NCBI RefSeq assembly: GCF_008710145.1
Contig: NZ_VYKL01000025.1
Coordinates: forward strand, 1-64,000
DNA from: Niallia endozanthoxylica
GTDB taxonomy: Bacteria > Bacillota > Bacilli > Bacillales > Cytobacillaceae
DNA length: 64,000 bases
Direction of reading: 5' to 3'
The notes beneath the pieces are model-generated. The model did no database searches. It was not told the origin of the DNA and worked only from the letters and a program-made list of their open reading frames with translations. Below are positions 1-8,401 of this stretch, piece by piece (positions within the stretch are counted from its first letter, which is position 1; each line of letters begins with the position of its first letter). The translations under genes and the position numbers were made by a program.

Positions 1-135
1 CCTGTCAAAATAAGAGCCGCTTTCTGACAACGTGAAGCTTTTTTCGGACAGTCCTGTCAGAATGAGAGCCCCTTTCTGACAGAGTTAAGTTATTTACGTT
101 CATTACTGTCAAAATAAGAGCCAGTGGTCTGCGAC
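1..135. repeat. 52-bp-period tandem array (left, runs off the window edge)
   Basis: Three units begin at positions 1, 53 and 105, an exact 52-bp period. The first two carry TGTCA, then 17 nt, then TGACA; the third keeps the left half and then diverges (about 120-135). The array starts at base 1, so it probably continues outside the window. The same period and core occur at 5151-5375. No function can be assigned. Confidence 0.85.
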
Positions 136-296
136 AATACCCTTCCTTCAACTGATTAAATTTGGACTGTTATTATCACAAGTAAACTCAAGGACATATA
201 CTCCTTCAATAAAAAATTCCCCAAACAGATTCTGATATCTGTTTGGGGAATTTTATTAAAAATGGCTTCTGCATGAATGGAAGAGAATCTTAGCTC

Positions 297-1418
297 CTAT
301 TTTACCGCTGCTAATCCTTTAAATAGTTCAACAGCTGTTTCTATGATTTCGTCATTAAAATCATATTCATACGTATGAATCGGCGGGTATTCTTCTCCGT
401 TTCCGATGTAGACCATAGCGCCTTTTGCTGCTTTTGTGTAATGACCGAAGTCTTCGGACGCCCTCCATGCTGCCGGCATTTCCACCACTTCCATTCCCTT
501 TTCTTTTCCAACTTGACGAACTTTCTCAATGCTTTCCTTGTGATTTCTTGTTTCTGGAAACTCATCGTTGTAGGTAAAAGTTACTTCTTGCATGCCGTAC
601 TTTTCCGCCTGAGCTTTAGCTAATTCCTCCAGATTCTTTTGAAGCTTATCCAATTCCTCTTCATATTGGGTACGAATCGTCAAAAGAAGGTCCCCCTTAC
701 TTGCCGACATACCGAAGGCCCTTTCACCGACCGCAACCTGTACCACCGTACATAGAACTAACCCTTTATTGTTCTCCGACGCAGTGAACTCAGGAATAGC
801 ACTGATTATATTGGCCATTGCGAAAGCCGGATTAATTCCGTCTTCCGGCTGGCTGGCATGGGCAGGCGCACCTTCCATGTGAATCGTCATGCCTTTTGAA
901 GCAAATTGAGCCGTTCCCTCAATCACATTGACCGTTCTAAACGCCATCCCGCTCATATTATGATAGGCAAATATTTCATCAATATGATGTTCCTTAATAA
1001 AACCGACACACTGAATGGCACCATCACCGGTTTCCTCTGCAGGCTGAAAAAGGAAAAAGATATTGTTATCAGCACCCTTCTGATCCACTTCCAACGCAAA
1101 CCCGGCAAGCGATGCAGAGTGACCGTCATGTCCGCATTTATGGGCCTTCCCCGGAAACTTCGAAGCATGCGGAAGATCGATTACTTCATCCATTGGCAGA
1201 GCATCAAAATCTGCACGAAAAGCAAGATTCCTTTTCCCCTCCCCTGCATGGTAAATAGCATAGAACCAATTTCCCTTATCAACGATTTCAAGCTTTGTAT
1301 GTTCTTTTATAAAATCCATCAAACGCTGCTTCGTCCATACCTCTTCATTTGAAAGCTCTGGATGCATATGCAGTTCATGACGCAGCTTTGTTACTAGTTC
1401 GAGATTATTCCTTTCCAT
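297..1418 (-). CDS. M20-family amidohydrolase / metallopeptidase
   Basis: Cytoplasmic zinc-dependent hydrolase of the M20D group, which cleaves N-acyl amino acids, indole-amino acid conjugates or aminobenzoyl-glutamate-type amides. The 373-residue protein shows the metal site CGHDGH (Cys95, His97), the catalytic pair Glu128-Glu129 in QPAEET and a metal His at 153 (AYHNMSG). Length is normal for the family. It starts with ATG behind AAGGGG. It is monocistronic, downstream of the SLH gene and separated from it by a perfect 18-bp hairpin. Substrate cannot be read from the sequence. A second M20 gene with different spacing lies at 47981-49165, so the two probably differ in substrate. Confidence 0.88.
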   Translation of the reverse strand: MERNNLELVTKLRHELHMHPELSNEEVWTKQRLMDFIKEHTKLEIVDKGNWFYAIYHAGEGKRNLAFRADFDALPMDEVIDLPHASKFPGKAHKCGHDGHSASLAGFALEVDQKGADNNIFFLFQPAEETGDGAIQCVGFIKEHHIDEIFAYHNMSGMAFRTVNVIEGTAQFASKGMTIHMEGAPAHASQPEDGINPAFAMANIISAIPEFTASENNKGLVLCTVVQVAVGERAFGMSASKGDLLLTIRTQYEEELDKLQKNLEELAKAQAEKYGMQEVTFTYNDEFPETRNHKESIEKVRQVGKEKGMEVVEMPAAWRASEDFGHYTKAAKGAMVYIGNGEEYPPIHTYEYDFNDEIIETAVELFKGLAAVK

Positions 1419-1557
1419 CTGATTGATCCCCTTTTTGTAAAATTCATCTGTGTTAAATGATCTACGTTCATTTTACAGAATGAAATCTAGTATAAGGAAG
1501 GATTTTTTTCTAGAAACGAAAAATGCAGGTTCATGGGCAGAGAAAAGATCAGCTAAA

Positions 1558-1598
1558 TTGAAATGGTCCTTTAGAACCAATCTAAAGGACCATTTCAA
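1558..1598. terminator. Perfect 18-bp hairpin after the SLH gene
   Basis: Perfect 18-bp inverted repeat (1558-1575 and 1581-1598) with a 5-nt loop, between the 3' end of the SLH gene and the 5' end of the amidohydrolase gene. No long U-tract follows directly, so efficiency as an intrinsic terminator is uncertain. Confidence 0.65.
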
Positions 1599-1644
1599 TG
1601 CTTATTTCTATAAATATTCCTCTATTTTTTCACAAACCAAAGCC

Positions 1645-2820
1645 TTATCTAATCATCGAATATGGCATACTAAACTCTCGAATACCGGCGGCATACGGCG
1701 CATATTCGTATGGATTTAAAAACATCACAAATGAAGAGGGTGTCAAATAAAATTGACCTGCGAGCTCATCGAGGTTTTCCGGACCGCCAAAGTAAGGATA
1801 GAATTCCGCATTCATTTCGTTAATTCTATTCACTACGCTCTGTTCCCAGTTAGGCTTCGTTGCCAAGTCTGCCAGTGAAATGAGCGATGCATTTTTTACA
1901 TCATAATTATACGAGAAAAGTTGCTGATACCCATGGGCCCCTCCTGTGTAACTGTAGCTGGAGAATAACACACTGATATAATCAAGGTCCGCCCGCGGTA
2001 CACTGTAGGTCGCATCAAATGCATAATAGTCTCCCATCAAGTCATCTTCTAAGGCCATGTTCATAATTTCCTGCCTTGTCTCCACAAGATTCTGGCCCTC
2101 TTCCTGCAGCCTTCCGTTTAAATAGGACACATCATAGTTGCCGGTATTATCCTTAAATTGCGGGTAAAAGATGCCTTCCGCTGCTTTTTGCGGATATTGA
2201 ATGACCTTCAAACGAAACTCTGGATTCATGGCCCGTGCTGTAAATACAGCCATCTGTGCACGGGTGACAAACTCTGACGGCTTGAACTGCGTTGCTGTGT
2301 ATCCTGATGTGATACCGCTAGCGAGCATTGGCGTTACATATGTGTTTCCAGGATATCCCGGACCCATGTCCTCCCACTGAACGGGAACGGAACCAGTGAT
2401 TCCAAAGGCCAATCCTGTAATTTTTGCCATATCTACTCGCTTCAGCTGGTTATTCGGGTGGAAGGATGCTGCTTTCGAGAACCATCCGGCATTCACAGCT
2501 GCTGCTATTTCTTTGTAAAACGTATGAGTCGTTGGAACATCGTTAAAGCCCGGATTTGGCACATTTACTAGCGGCAGCTTTTTCGCGCGAACCAGGATGG
2601 CCGCTGCTTCCGCTCTTGTGACAGATGCATCTTTGTTGAAATAACCATTCGTTCCGCCTTTCAGTACTCCAAGTTCAGTCAAGTAGTAGATTTCTTTCGC
2701 TGCCCAATGCGATGAAGGTACATCTGGAAAAACCGTCGCTGCGTCTGTCTTTGGAGAAAACCCTGCAAAGCATATTGCCAATAAAAATACGATAACGATC
2801 CACTTTTTCAACTGCTTCAT
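1645..2820 (-). CDS. Secreted SLH-domain protein with C-terminal DUF3298-like domain
   Basis: Exported cell-surface protein of 391 residues. Residues 1-27 form a signal peptide (KQLKK, hydrophobic core, cleavage near TDAA). Three S-layer homology repeats follow at about 28-85 (FPDVPSSHWAAKEI), 90-150 and 155-205; these bind pyruvylated secondary wall polymer in related bacteria. The C-terminal half (about 215-391, with YTGGAHGY) resembles DUF4163/DUF3298 as found in RsiV and PdaC-like proteins. The role of that domain here is unknown. ATG start behind AAAAGGGG. It is transcribed alone, and the hairpin at 1558-1598 lies after it. Confidence 0.85.
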   Translation of the reverse strand: MKQLKKWIVIVFLLAICFAGFSPKTDAATVFPDVPSSHWAAKEIYYLTELGVLKGGTNGYFNKDASVTRAEAAAILVRAKKLPLVNVPNPGFNDVPTTHTFYKEIAAAVNAGWFSKAASFHPNNQLKRVDMAKITGLAFGITGSVPVQWEDMGPGYPGNTYVTPMLASGITSGYTATQFKPSEFVTRAQMAVFTARAMNPEFRLKVIQYPQKAAEGIFYPQFKDNTGNYDVSYLNGRLQEEGQNLVETRQEIMNMALEDDLMGDYYAFDATYSVPRADLDYISVLFSSYSYTGGAHGYQQLFSYNYDVKNASLISLADLATKPNWEQSVVNRINEMNAEFYPYFGGPENLDELAGQFYLTPSSFVMFLNPYEYAPYAAGIREFSMPYSMIR

Positions 2821-3131
2821 CTTCTATCCCCTTTTTGACAAACTTTAGTCTACTTCATTTTAATGCCTCCTATTTAAATGATGAATAGGATAAAGGCACC
2901 TTAAGTAACCTTTTCATTGTATTTAAATAGTAAGAGATTTATGATTTTGAAGCCTAAAAAAGCTGTCTCTGTCGAAAGTTCTTTCATTCCTATGTCCCTA
3001 TTGCTCCTGATAACTTGTTCTAAAATACTCATCAATAAATATCTATTACTATAGAATTCAAGAAATATGGATTTTTTCATAACCATACTGACCACAATGC
3101 GTTGAAGGATTTCTGAAGGAGTGGTAGAAAA
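2821..3131. other. Intergenic stretch with no supported gene
   Basis: A 64-codon minus-strand frame (2901-3095, GTG start) exists but has no ribosome site and no recognisable family. The stretch should hold the divergent promoters for the SLH and DUF7010 genes; I see no distinct operator. Confidence 0.4.
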
Positions 3132-3674
3132 ATGACGTTAGAAGAATGGCGATACGATTGTGCAGTTAAACAGAAAAAAGGACTACATTTTATTATTGCG
3201 TCTGTGATTATTTGGACGGCGGTCTTGATTGTTCATTTGACCTCATTGCCAATTTTGACTAAGAATCTGTTAACCTTTTGCTTTACTGCTCCGCTTATGC
3301 CTATAGCCTATTTCATTTCAAGAATGATTAATGTGGATTTCACAAACAAAGGGAATCCATTGACAAATTTAGGGGTATTGTTTTCATTAAACCAACTGCT
3401 GTATTTGCTGATAGCCATGTGGGTTTATCCAACCGTTCCGGAAAGCATGGTGATGGTTTTAGCCATGATATTTGGTGCACATTTACTGCCATTCGGCTGG
3501 CTGTATCAATCAAGAAATTATATCGTATTATCAGTTGTCATTCCGATTGTTTCGCTATATATTGGGGTCAACTTCCCTCCATATATGGTTGCAGGCGCCA
3601 TGATTATGTTTGAAGTTCTTTTTAGTTTGTTATTAAGTCTGGAAGTGAAGAGATTATCCTCAGTCAACGATTAA
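3132..3674 (+). CDS. DUF7010-type integral membrane protein
   Basis: A 180-residue membrane protein with five to six predicted transmembrane segments (roughly 22-42, 46-66, 82-100, 103-122, 128-146, 150-170). The N-terminal LEEWRYDCAVKQKKG and the pattern of short loops match a family of uncharacterised Bacillus proteins (DUF7010). No catalytic motif is visible. Start ATG behind GAAGGAG with good spacing. It converges with ykuS and shares the hairpin at 3694-3740. Function unknown. Confidence 0.75.
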   Translation: MTLEEWRYDCAVKQKKGLHFIIASVIIWTAVLIVHLTSLPILTKNLLTFCFTAPLMPIAYFISRMINVDFTNKGNPLTNLGVLFSLNQLLYLLIAMWVYPTVPESMVMVLAMIFGAHLLPFGWLYQSRNYIVLSVVIPIVSLYIGVNFPPYMVAGAMIMFEVLFSLLLSLEVKRLSSVND

Positions 3675-3693
3675 GAGAATTCCCAAGTGATTC

Positions 3694-3740
3694 AGAACAC
3701 ACAAAAAGAAGCAGAAAATCCCTGCTTCTTTTTGTGTTCT
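3694..3740. terminator. Bidirectional intrinsic terminator
   Basis: The stem AAAAAGAAGCAG / CTGCTTCTTTTT is extended by AGAACAC / GTGTTCT, with A- and T-runs on both sides. It lies between the convergent DUF7010 and ykuS genes. The same stem core recurs at 44526-44555. Confidence 0.85.
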
Positions 3741-3744
3741 CAAA

Positions 3745-3990
3745 TTATTGCATTCTTGATTCAACCTGCTGACAAACTTCATCCGCAGATAAGCCGTTTG
3801 CTTCAATTACCGGTGCTTTTGTTGAAGTATCCGCCATTCCCATGACGTTTGAATCCACACCAGTAATGACACAGCATTCGCAATTCTCTGCATCTGCAGC
3901 TGATTTTAAATCAACCACATCATAACCTTTTTGACGAAGAGCCTCAGATACATTCGTAAGTGACCCTTCAACAGCGACTTTCTTTGCCAT
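3745..3990 (-). CDS. ykuS: UPF0180 family protein (YkuS-like)
   Basis: Small 81-residue protein of the UPF0180 family conserved in Bacilli. It begins KKVAVEGSL and contains a conserved GYDVVDL and a [12 protein letters not shown] cysteine cluster at about 48-55, then an [13 protein letters not shown] stretch. The family has no established function. The start is well supported by GAGGAGGTG about 8 nt upstream. Monocistronic, ending at a shared bidirectional terminator. Confidence 0.85.
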   Translation of the reverse strand: MAKKVAVEGSLTNVSEALRQKGYDVVDLKSAADAENCECCVITGVDSNVMGMADTSTKAPVIEANGLSADEVCQQVESRMQ

Positions 3991-4097
3991 TATGTATACA
4001 CCTCCTCACCATATATAGATTGGCTAGAGGGAGGTGTCTTTATTCTGTATATCTTTAAAAAATTTGGGACGCGATACCTGTCCTTGAGTTCCACTTT

Positions 4098-4946
4098 TTA
4101 TAATAACATTCTTAAATATTTTTCAAAGTTAACTCCTTCTACTGCTGGAATATGCTCTAATGAAGAATCAAAAATGGATTCTGAAAGGAATGCCACTGCA
4201 AGCTGTACAGCTTTTTCCAGGTCCTCTCCGCGCATCATGCTTCCCATAATTACGGATGAGAATAAATCACCTGTACCGGAATAACTTTCCCCATTATAAG
4301 GCACAGCTTGATAAAAGGTTTTGCTCCCGTCCAAATACATATTTCCGATAACCTGCTTATCTGGGTGGGCTGACGGCGGATTTACTCCAGTGATAATCAC
4401 TTGTGCACCCGTTTCTTGCTGCAGCATGCTTCCAGCCTCTTCCACTGCCTTTATATAATCCTTTTCATATGAATAGCTATGCAGCTTTTCATATGACAGC
4501 CCGGTTAATAAACAGCATTCCGTCACATTTGGTGTAATCACATCTGCACGCTTGACAAGTTCTTTCATTCGTACCAGCAATTCATCTGTAAAAAGTTTAT
4601 AGACTTCACCTATGTCCCCCATTACCGGATCAACAAGTAATAGAGTCTCTTTTGTTTGAAAGGTATCTAAAAACTGAAAGATATTTTGAATTTGCTCTTC
4701 ACCCGTCACAAAGCCGGTATAGATTCCATCAAAGGCAGCATTCAGCTTACTCCATTCCTCTATAAAATAGGTCATCTTAGACGTAAAATCCTCATAAAAG
4801 AAACTTGGATAACCCGTTTGTGCAGAGAGTACAGCCGTTGGTAAAGGACATGCCTGTACACCCATCACCGAAAGAACGGGAATCGCAGCTGTCAATGAAC
4901 ATTTTCCAAAAGATGACAAATCCTGTATTACAGCAACTTTTTTCAT
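4098..4946 (-). CDS. pdxK: Pyridoxal/pyridoxamine kinase (PfkB-superfamily)
   Basis: ATP-dependent kinase that phosphorylates B6 vitamers (pyridoxal, pyridoxamine, pyridoxine) in salvage of pyridoxal phosphate. The protein starts KKVAVIQDLSSFGKCSLTA, carries VDPVMGD in the middle and the anion-hole/catalytic GTGD motif (SGTGDLFSS) near residue 235. The frame opens further upstream at 4982, but GGAGG sits 5 nt before the ATG at 4946, giving 282 residues, the usual length. It is divergent from an ECF vitamin-transporter S component at 5522, which suggests uptake and salvage of one vitamin. A ThiD-like hydroxymethylpyrimidine kinase activity is a less likely alternative. Confidence 0.85.
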   Translation of the reverse strand: MKKVAVIQDLSSFGKCSLTAAIPVLSVMGVQACPLPTAVLSAQTGYPSFFYEDFTSKMTYFIEEWSKLNAAFDGIYTGFVTGEEQIQNIFQFLDTFQTKETLLLVDPVMGDIGEVYKLFTDELLVRMKELVKRADVITPNVTECCLLTGLSYEKLHSYSYEKDYIKAVEEAGSMLQQETGAQVIITGVNPPSAHPDKQVIGNMYLDGSKTFYQAVPYNGESYSGTGDLFSSVIMGSMMRGEDLEKAVQLAVAFLSESIFDSSLEHIPAVEGVNFEKYLRMLL

Positions 4947-4975
4947 CATAACCTCCAAAGGCCTAACCAATATAA

Positions 4976-5089
4976 ACTTCATTTATAGTAACACAATTAG
5001 GAGATGGAGAAAATCCAAAAGAATCCTATCAAACACTTGCAGCCTATACAGGGTGGACAGATATACCTTTCCTTCAAGAAGAAAACTAA
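4976..5089 (+). pseudogene. Short orphan 3' gene fragment
   Basis: A plus-strand open frame ends at TAA 5087-5089 and reads ...GDGENPKESYQTLAAYTGW..., with protein-like composition. A stop at 4973-4975 and the lack of a start codon or ribosome site mean it cannot be a complete gene. It may be the tail of a lost gene. The family is not recognised. Confidence 0.3.
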
Positions 5090-5150
5090 TAACCAGATGT
5101 TTTTCGGAACAGCAGGCTAATTTCAACAAAAAGAAAGCATAGAACTAAAA

Positions 5151-5375
5151 AGCTGTCACAATCAGGGCTTCTTTCTGACAACAAACAGGTTCCTAATCAA
5201 AAAACTGTCACAATCAGGGCTTCTTTCTGACAAGAAATAAAATCCTAATCAAAAAGCTGTCACAATCAAGGCTTCTTTCTGACAAGAAACAGATTCCTAA
5301 TCAAAAAGCTGTCACAATCAAGGCTTCTTTCTGACAAGAAATAAAATCCTAATTAAAAAGCTGTCAGAATCCAAA
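5151..5375. repeat. 52-bp tandem array, 4.3 copies
   Basis: Units begin at 5151, 5203, 5255, 5307 and (partial) 5359, exactly 52 bp apart. Each full unit has TGTCACAATC near its start and TTCTTTCTGACA after it, so TGTCA and TGACA flank 17 nt. Units 2 and 4 share one linker (AAATAAAATCCTAAT) and units 1 and 3 another, which implies growth by 104-bp dimers. The array lies between the divergent pdxK and ECF S-component genes. 52 bp is five helical turns, so the cores face the same side of the DNA. Confidence 0.92.
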
Positions 5376-5521
5376 CTTTTTTCAATCCGCCAACTATCCA
5401 AAGTGATTATGGAGGTTATCACAAAAATATGGACTGAATTTTTATAAAAAAATGGCTCTTTTATATATTCCAGTCTTTTGTTAAAGTCATAAATAAATTC
5501 ATCGGAGGAAGGTTTAGAGAT

Positions 5522-6064
5522 ATGGAAAAAACACAAACGTATGTAAAGCCAGGCCAAAAAACGTTAGATTTAATTTTAACATCTATGTTAGTTGCACTTG
5601 TTTTCGTTTCTACGGTCTTTTTGAATATTAAGCTGCCTATTACAGCAAACGGAGGTTTAGTCCATTTAGGAACAGCCATGCTTTTTATTGCCTCTATTTT
5701 ATTTGGTCCTAAAAAAGGAGCACTTGCCGGCGCCATTGGGATGGGATTGTTTGATATGGTCGGAGGCTGGTTAGTGTGGGCACCAATCACCATTGTGGCG
5801 CGCGGCTTGCAAGGATATCTTGTTGGAAAAATTGCTTGGTCAAAAGGCCGCAATGGTAACAGCATTGGCATGAATATTACAGCAGCGATCGTTTCCATGC
5901 CATTTATGATTGCTGTTTATTATATTGGGGAAGGAATTCTTTACGGCAACTGGGTTGCCCCATTAGCTTCAATACCTGGAGACATCGTTCAAAATGTATT
6001 AGGTCTTCTCATTGCGATTCCCGTTTGTGCTGCTTTGAAAAAAGTTCCTTATTTTAATAAATAA
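5522..6064 (+). CDS. ECF transporter S component (vitamin-binding membrane subunit)
   Basis: Substrate-binding membrane subunit of an energy-coupling-factor importer, which works with the shared EcfA1/A2/T module encoded elsewhere. The 180-residue protein has about six hydrophobic segments and typical S-component features: a polar N-terminus, then helices containing LPITANGGLVHLGTA, FGPKKGALAGAIGMGLFDM and a final helix before KKVPYFNK. Start ATG behind GGAGGA. Divergence from a pyridoxal/pyridoxamine kinase makes a B6 vitamer the leading substrate guess (PdxU-like); hydroxymethylpyrimidine or thiamine remain possible. The 52-bp repeat array lies directly upstream. Confidence 0.82.
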   Translation: MEKTQTYVKPGQKTLDLILTSMLVALVFVSTVFLNIKLPITANGGLVHLGTAMLFIASILFGPKKGALAGAIGMGLFDMVGGWLVWAPITIVARGLQGYLVGKIAWSKGRNGNSIGMNITAAIVSMPFMIAVYYIGEGILYGNWVAPLASIPGDIVQNVLGLLIAIPVCAALKKVPYFNK

Positions 6065-6074
6065 CCGCTAAATC

Positions 6075-6132
6075 AAAAAAGGGTGTCCCGTACAACCGTT
6101 CATATAACGGCTTTGGGAACACCCTTTTATAT
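6075..6132 (+). terminator. Intrinsic terminator after the ECF S component
   Basis: GGGTGTTCCC-type stem: GGGTGTCCC pairs with GGGAACACCC around an inner hairpin (CCGTT/AACGG), followed by TTTTATATTTTT. It lies between convergent genes and probably serves both. Confidence 0.8.
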
Positions 6133-6149
6133 TTTTCAAAAACAGTATT

Positions 6150-7454
6150 TTAATCCAGTGTAGCCGCTTCATTCAATTCTTTAGCTGCAGAGGTTACTTT
6201 TGATGTAATCTGCTCTAAACTAGCTACGACTTTCATTAATTCCTCTATTTGCTCCTGCACACTTAACACAATGCTGCCGCTTTGTTCAGTGGATTGTACG
6301 ATATGTTGGAACGAGTTATTCGTGTGTTTAGAGGCTTCAGTTCCTAAATGCACCGCATTCTCTACCTGTTTCAAAGACTCTAACACATGCTCCTTATAAT
6401 CATCCGTTGTAGAAATCAATTCGTGTATCTCAGTTAAAGAATTTTGCGTTTGTTCAGCAAGCTTACGAACCTCTTGTGATACAACTGCAAATCCTCTTCC
6501 GTGCTCTCCTGCTCTTGCGGCTTCTATCGCTGAATTCAAAGCGAGCAAATTGGTTTGTTCCGCAATGGACTGAACAATATATATCACACTTGAAATTTTC
6601 TCCGTAGACTCTCCCAATTGATGAATACTCTTGATCATATTACCCGTATATTCTTCAATTAACTGCATTTTATCCAGCAGTTCGTTTAGCTGACTTTGCC
6701 CTTCATTCGCAAAATTCTTAGCTAATCCGGCTTGTTCTTTACTTTCCAACGTCGTCTGATTGACATCTTTCATATTGGAACTAAGTGTTTCAACCGAATC
6801 CTCAGTTCCTTTTGCAAGCTCCAGCAGCCCCTTGCTTACATTTGACATTGTATTTTTCAAATCGGCTTTGCCATTCTGAAACTGGATATTCAGCTTTTCC
6901 ATATTTTCATGTTCATAGGCCTCAAGCACAATTTGTTGTTCAAGACTGATGATTTTCGTGAGGGCAAGTAAAATGGGCTGCAGCACTTCTAGGTTATTAA
7001 GCTCCTTAAACACGATGGATCGTAAGACGTTTTGTAAATTTTGAAACGCACCCATATACCAAGCAGGTTCCAGGCCAATTCGATAATGAGCTTTAGCTAC
7101 CAAATATCGTTTATCTAAATAACCTTGGTCAATCCTGCCATTAAACATCTCAATGATATGGATTCTTAACGTCTTTTTAAGTTTATCTACTGTACTATGA
7201 CTTTCAATAATCTCTTTTAAATGATTAACTTTTAAAATAGAAGAATAAAAAGCTTCTGCGAATTGATCAATATTTTCTTCTACTAAGGGCTGTAATACCT
7301 TTATAAGTCTCAAATCATCTTCTGTAAAGTCAATCATTTTCATTTGTTTTATCACTAATGGATCTTGGATATTAATGATGACATCCATGTCCTTTGCTAA
7401 CTCGAGCCAATTTTTCTCTACCTTGTTTGATTTAAGCAAATCAAATAACCCCAC
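6150..7454 (-). CDS. hemAT: HemAT-like heme-based aerotaxis transducer
   Basis: Soluble globin-coupled chemotaxis transducer that binds O2 through heme and signals to CheA/CheW. The frame opens at 7490, but AGGAGGTG precedes a GTG at 7454. With that start the protein is 434 residues and Tyr70 and His123 fall exactly where the distal Tyr70 and proximal His123 lie in B. subtilis HemAT, strong support for this start. Globin domain about 15-180 ([19 protein letters not shown] around the heme His), coiled coil about 185-230, then the MCP signalling domain with the hairpin tip [20 protein letters not shown]. No transmembrane helix. Monocistronic. Confidence 0.93.
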   Translation of the reverse strand: MGLFDLLKSNKVEKNWLELAKDMDVIINIQDPLVIKQMKMIDFTEDDLRLIKVLQPLVEENIDQFAEAFYSSILKVNHLKEIIESHSTVDKLKKTLRIHIIEMFNGRIDQGYLDKRYLVAKAHYRIGLEPAWYMGAFQNLQNVLRSIVFKELNNLEVLQPILLALTKIISLEQQIVLEAYEHENMEKLNIQFQNGKADLKNTMSNVSKGLLELAKGTEDSVETLSSNMKDVNQTTLESKEQAGLAKNFANEGQSQLNELLDKMQLIEEYTGNMIKSIHQLGESTEKISSVIYIVQSIAEQTNLLALNSAIEAARAGEHGRGFAVVSQEVRKLAEQTQNSLTEIHELISTTDDYKEHVLESLKQVENAVHLGTEASKHTNNSFQHIVQSTEQSGSIVLSVQEQIEELMKVVASLEQITSKVTSAAKELNEAATLD

Positions 7455-8025
7455 TTGGCACCTCCTGAAGGAATAACTTCTTGTTTCCATCTTTGGAAAA
7501 AGCCTTTTATCCCATACTACTATTATAGAATAGTTTAGGGCTTAATGACTATTAGTTTCTGTGAAATAATTCTCAGTGTAAAATGTTCTGTAACATAATA
7601 TACTGAGTATTCACTTGACTTCTCCCCAAAATCCTATCTAAAGGTCTAGCTATTACCAATATTTTCACAGAGACCTGCCTATATGCCTTCCTAAAAAAAC
7701 CGCCTCTATTTAAGAGGCGGTTCAGTTTTATATTTTTCATAATAACTCTCTCAGAGGAATTCTTCGCACAAAAATCCAAAGGACTTAATCTTTTATGAAA
7801 CATTTGTATTTCCCAGATGTAAAGAAATTCTATTTAGGATCATCGGATGTTTCTAGAAAAATAATCATAAATAATTCAAATAAGGAAGCCACTGCCACTA
7901 CCACCTCAGTTTTGTTTTTAAGCTACCAATTATCTGCCGTCCACTTGCAAGACTTCTATTTCATCAAATTGGACCCGACGAATTTGCACCCAGACATTCT
8001 CGAGCCCGCTCAATAAATTTCCTTT
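7455..8025. other. Gene-free stretch with a terminator and a possible gene remnant
   Basis: Frames at 7573-7803 (-) and 7795-8016 (+) lack ribosome sites and look spurious; the first runs through a terminator hairpin. On the minus strand, about 7936-8015 reads SGLENVWVQIRRVQFDEIEV... to a stop with protein-like composition, so it may be a remnant or a 25-residue peptide (TTG behind AAAGGA). Not recognised. Confidence 0.35.
7693..7735 (+). terminator. Hairpin terminator without an adjacent gene
   Basis: AACCGCCTC pairs with GAGGCGGTT, with an A-run before and TTTTATATTTTT after. No gene ends here on the plus strand, so it may end an unannotated transcript. A near copy of the stem is at 17573-17608. 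Confidence 0.6.
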
Positions 8026-8086
8026 AAAAAAATCCACCATGAAATCATATACTTGAACACCAAGTATCATCATTTCATGGTGGAGC
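8026..8086 (-). terminator. Terminator of the catabolic operon
   Basis: On the minus strand CCACCATGAAAT pairs with ATTTCATGGTGG around a smaller inner hairpin (ATACTTG/CAAGTAT) and is followed by TTTTTTT. It lies 48 bp beyond the end of the yciI-like gene and marks the 3' end of the GntR-to-YciI operon. Confidence 0.85.
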
Positions 8087-8133
8087 CATGTGTATTTAGA
8101 TTCTATTGGTTTATAAGGGGCAGAATATAAACC

Positions 8134-8388
8134 TTAGATAATCCACTCTTTTAATTCAAGACGTCTTGATTGTTCCACAACATGCGGGTCATTTTCAGCC
8201 ATTTGGCGAGCTTCCTCGTAGCTATCTGCTTGATAAATGACTAAACCGCCTGAACCATCACTAAAGGGTCCTCTGGCAAAAATCTTCCCTTTTTGATCCA
8301 GTTCATCTAAATATTCAATATGACGCGGTCGAACCTCAAGATTTTTGTCGGCATCTAACATATGAAGAATCGCTGCGTAATAGGCCAA
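8134..8388 (-). CDS. YciI-family protein
   Basis: Small ferredoxin-like-fold protein of the YciI / muconolactone-isomerase-like superfamily, 84 residues. The frame opens at 8421, but AAGGAGAGG lies 5 nt before a TTG at 8388, giving the family-typical beginning MAYYAAILHMLDADKN. The conserved region RPRHIEYLDEL, GPFSDGSGGLVIYQADSYEEA and NDPHVV carries the His-Asp type site of the family. It is the last gene of the catabolic operon. YciI proteins occur near oxidative degradation enzymes, sometimes as isomerases or hydrolases; the reaction here is unknown. It ends before the strong terminator at 8026-8086. Confidence 0.82.
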   Translation of the reverse strand: MAYYAAILHMLDADKNLEVRPRHIEYLDELDQKGKIFARGPFSDGSGGLVIYQADSYEEARQMAENDPHVVEQSRRLELKEWII

Positions 8389-8401
8389 AGTATCCCTCTC
8401 C

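Noticed and set aside
1450..1719. 89-codon plus-strand frame
   Set aside because: Crosses the perfect 18-bp hairpin and the 3' end of the SLH gene; no ribosome site.
2901..3095. 64-codon minus-strand frame as a gene
   Set aside because: GTG start without ribosome site, no recognisable family, in a promoter region.
5151..5375. Possible CRISPR array
   Set aside because: Repeat units are 52 bp with linkers that also repeat (104-bp dimers), so there are no unique spacers; no cas genes nearby.
5318..5557. 79-codon minus-strand frame
   Set aside because: Spans the repeat array and overlaps the start of the ECF S-component gene.
7573..7803. 76-codon minus-strand frame as a gene
   Set aside because: Runs through a terminator hairpin, no ribosome site, unnatural composition.
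7795..8016. 73-codon plus-strand frame as a gene
   Set aside because: No ribosome site; the opposite strand looks more protein-like.
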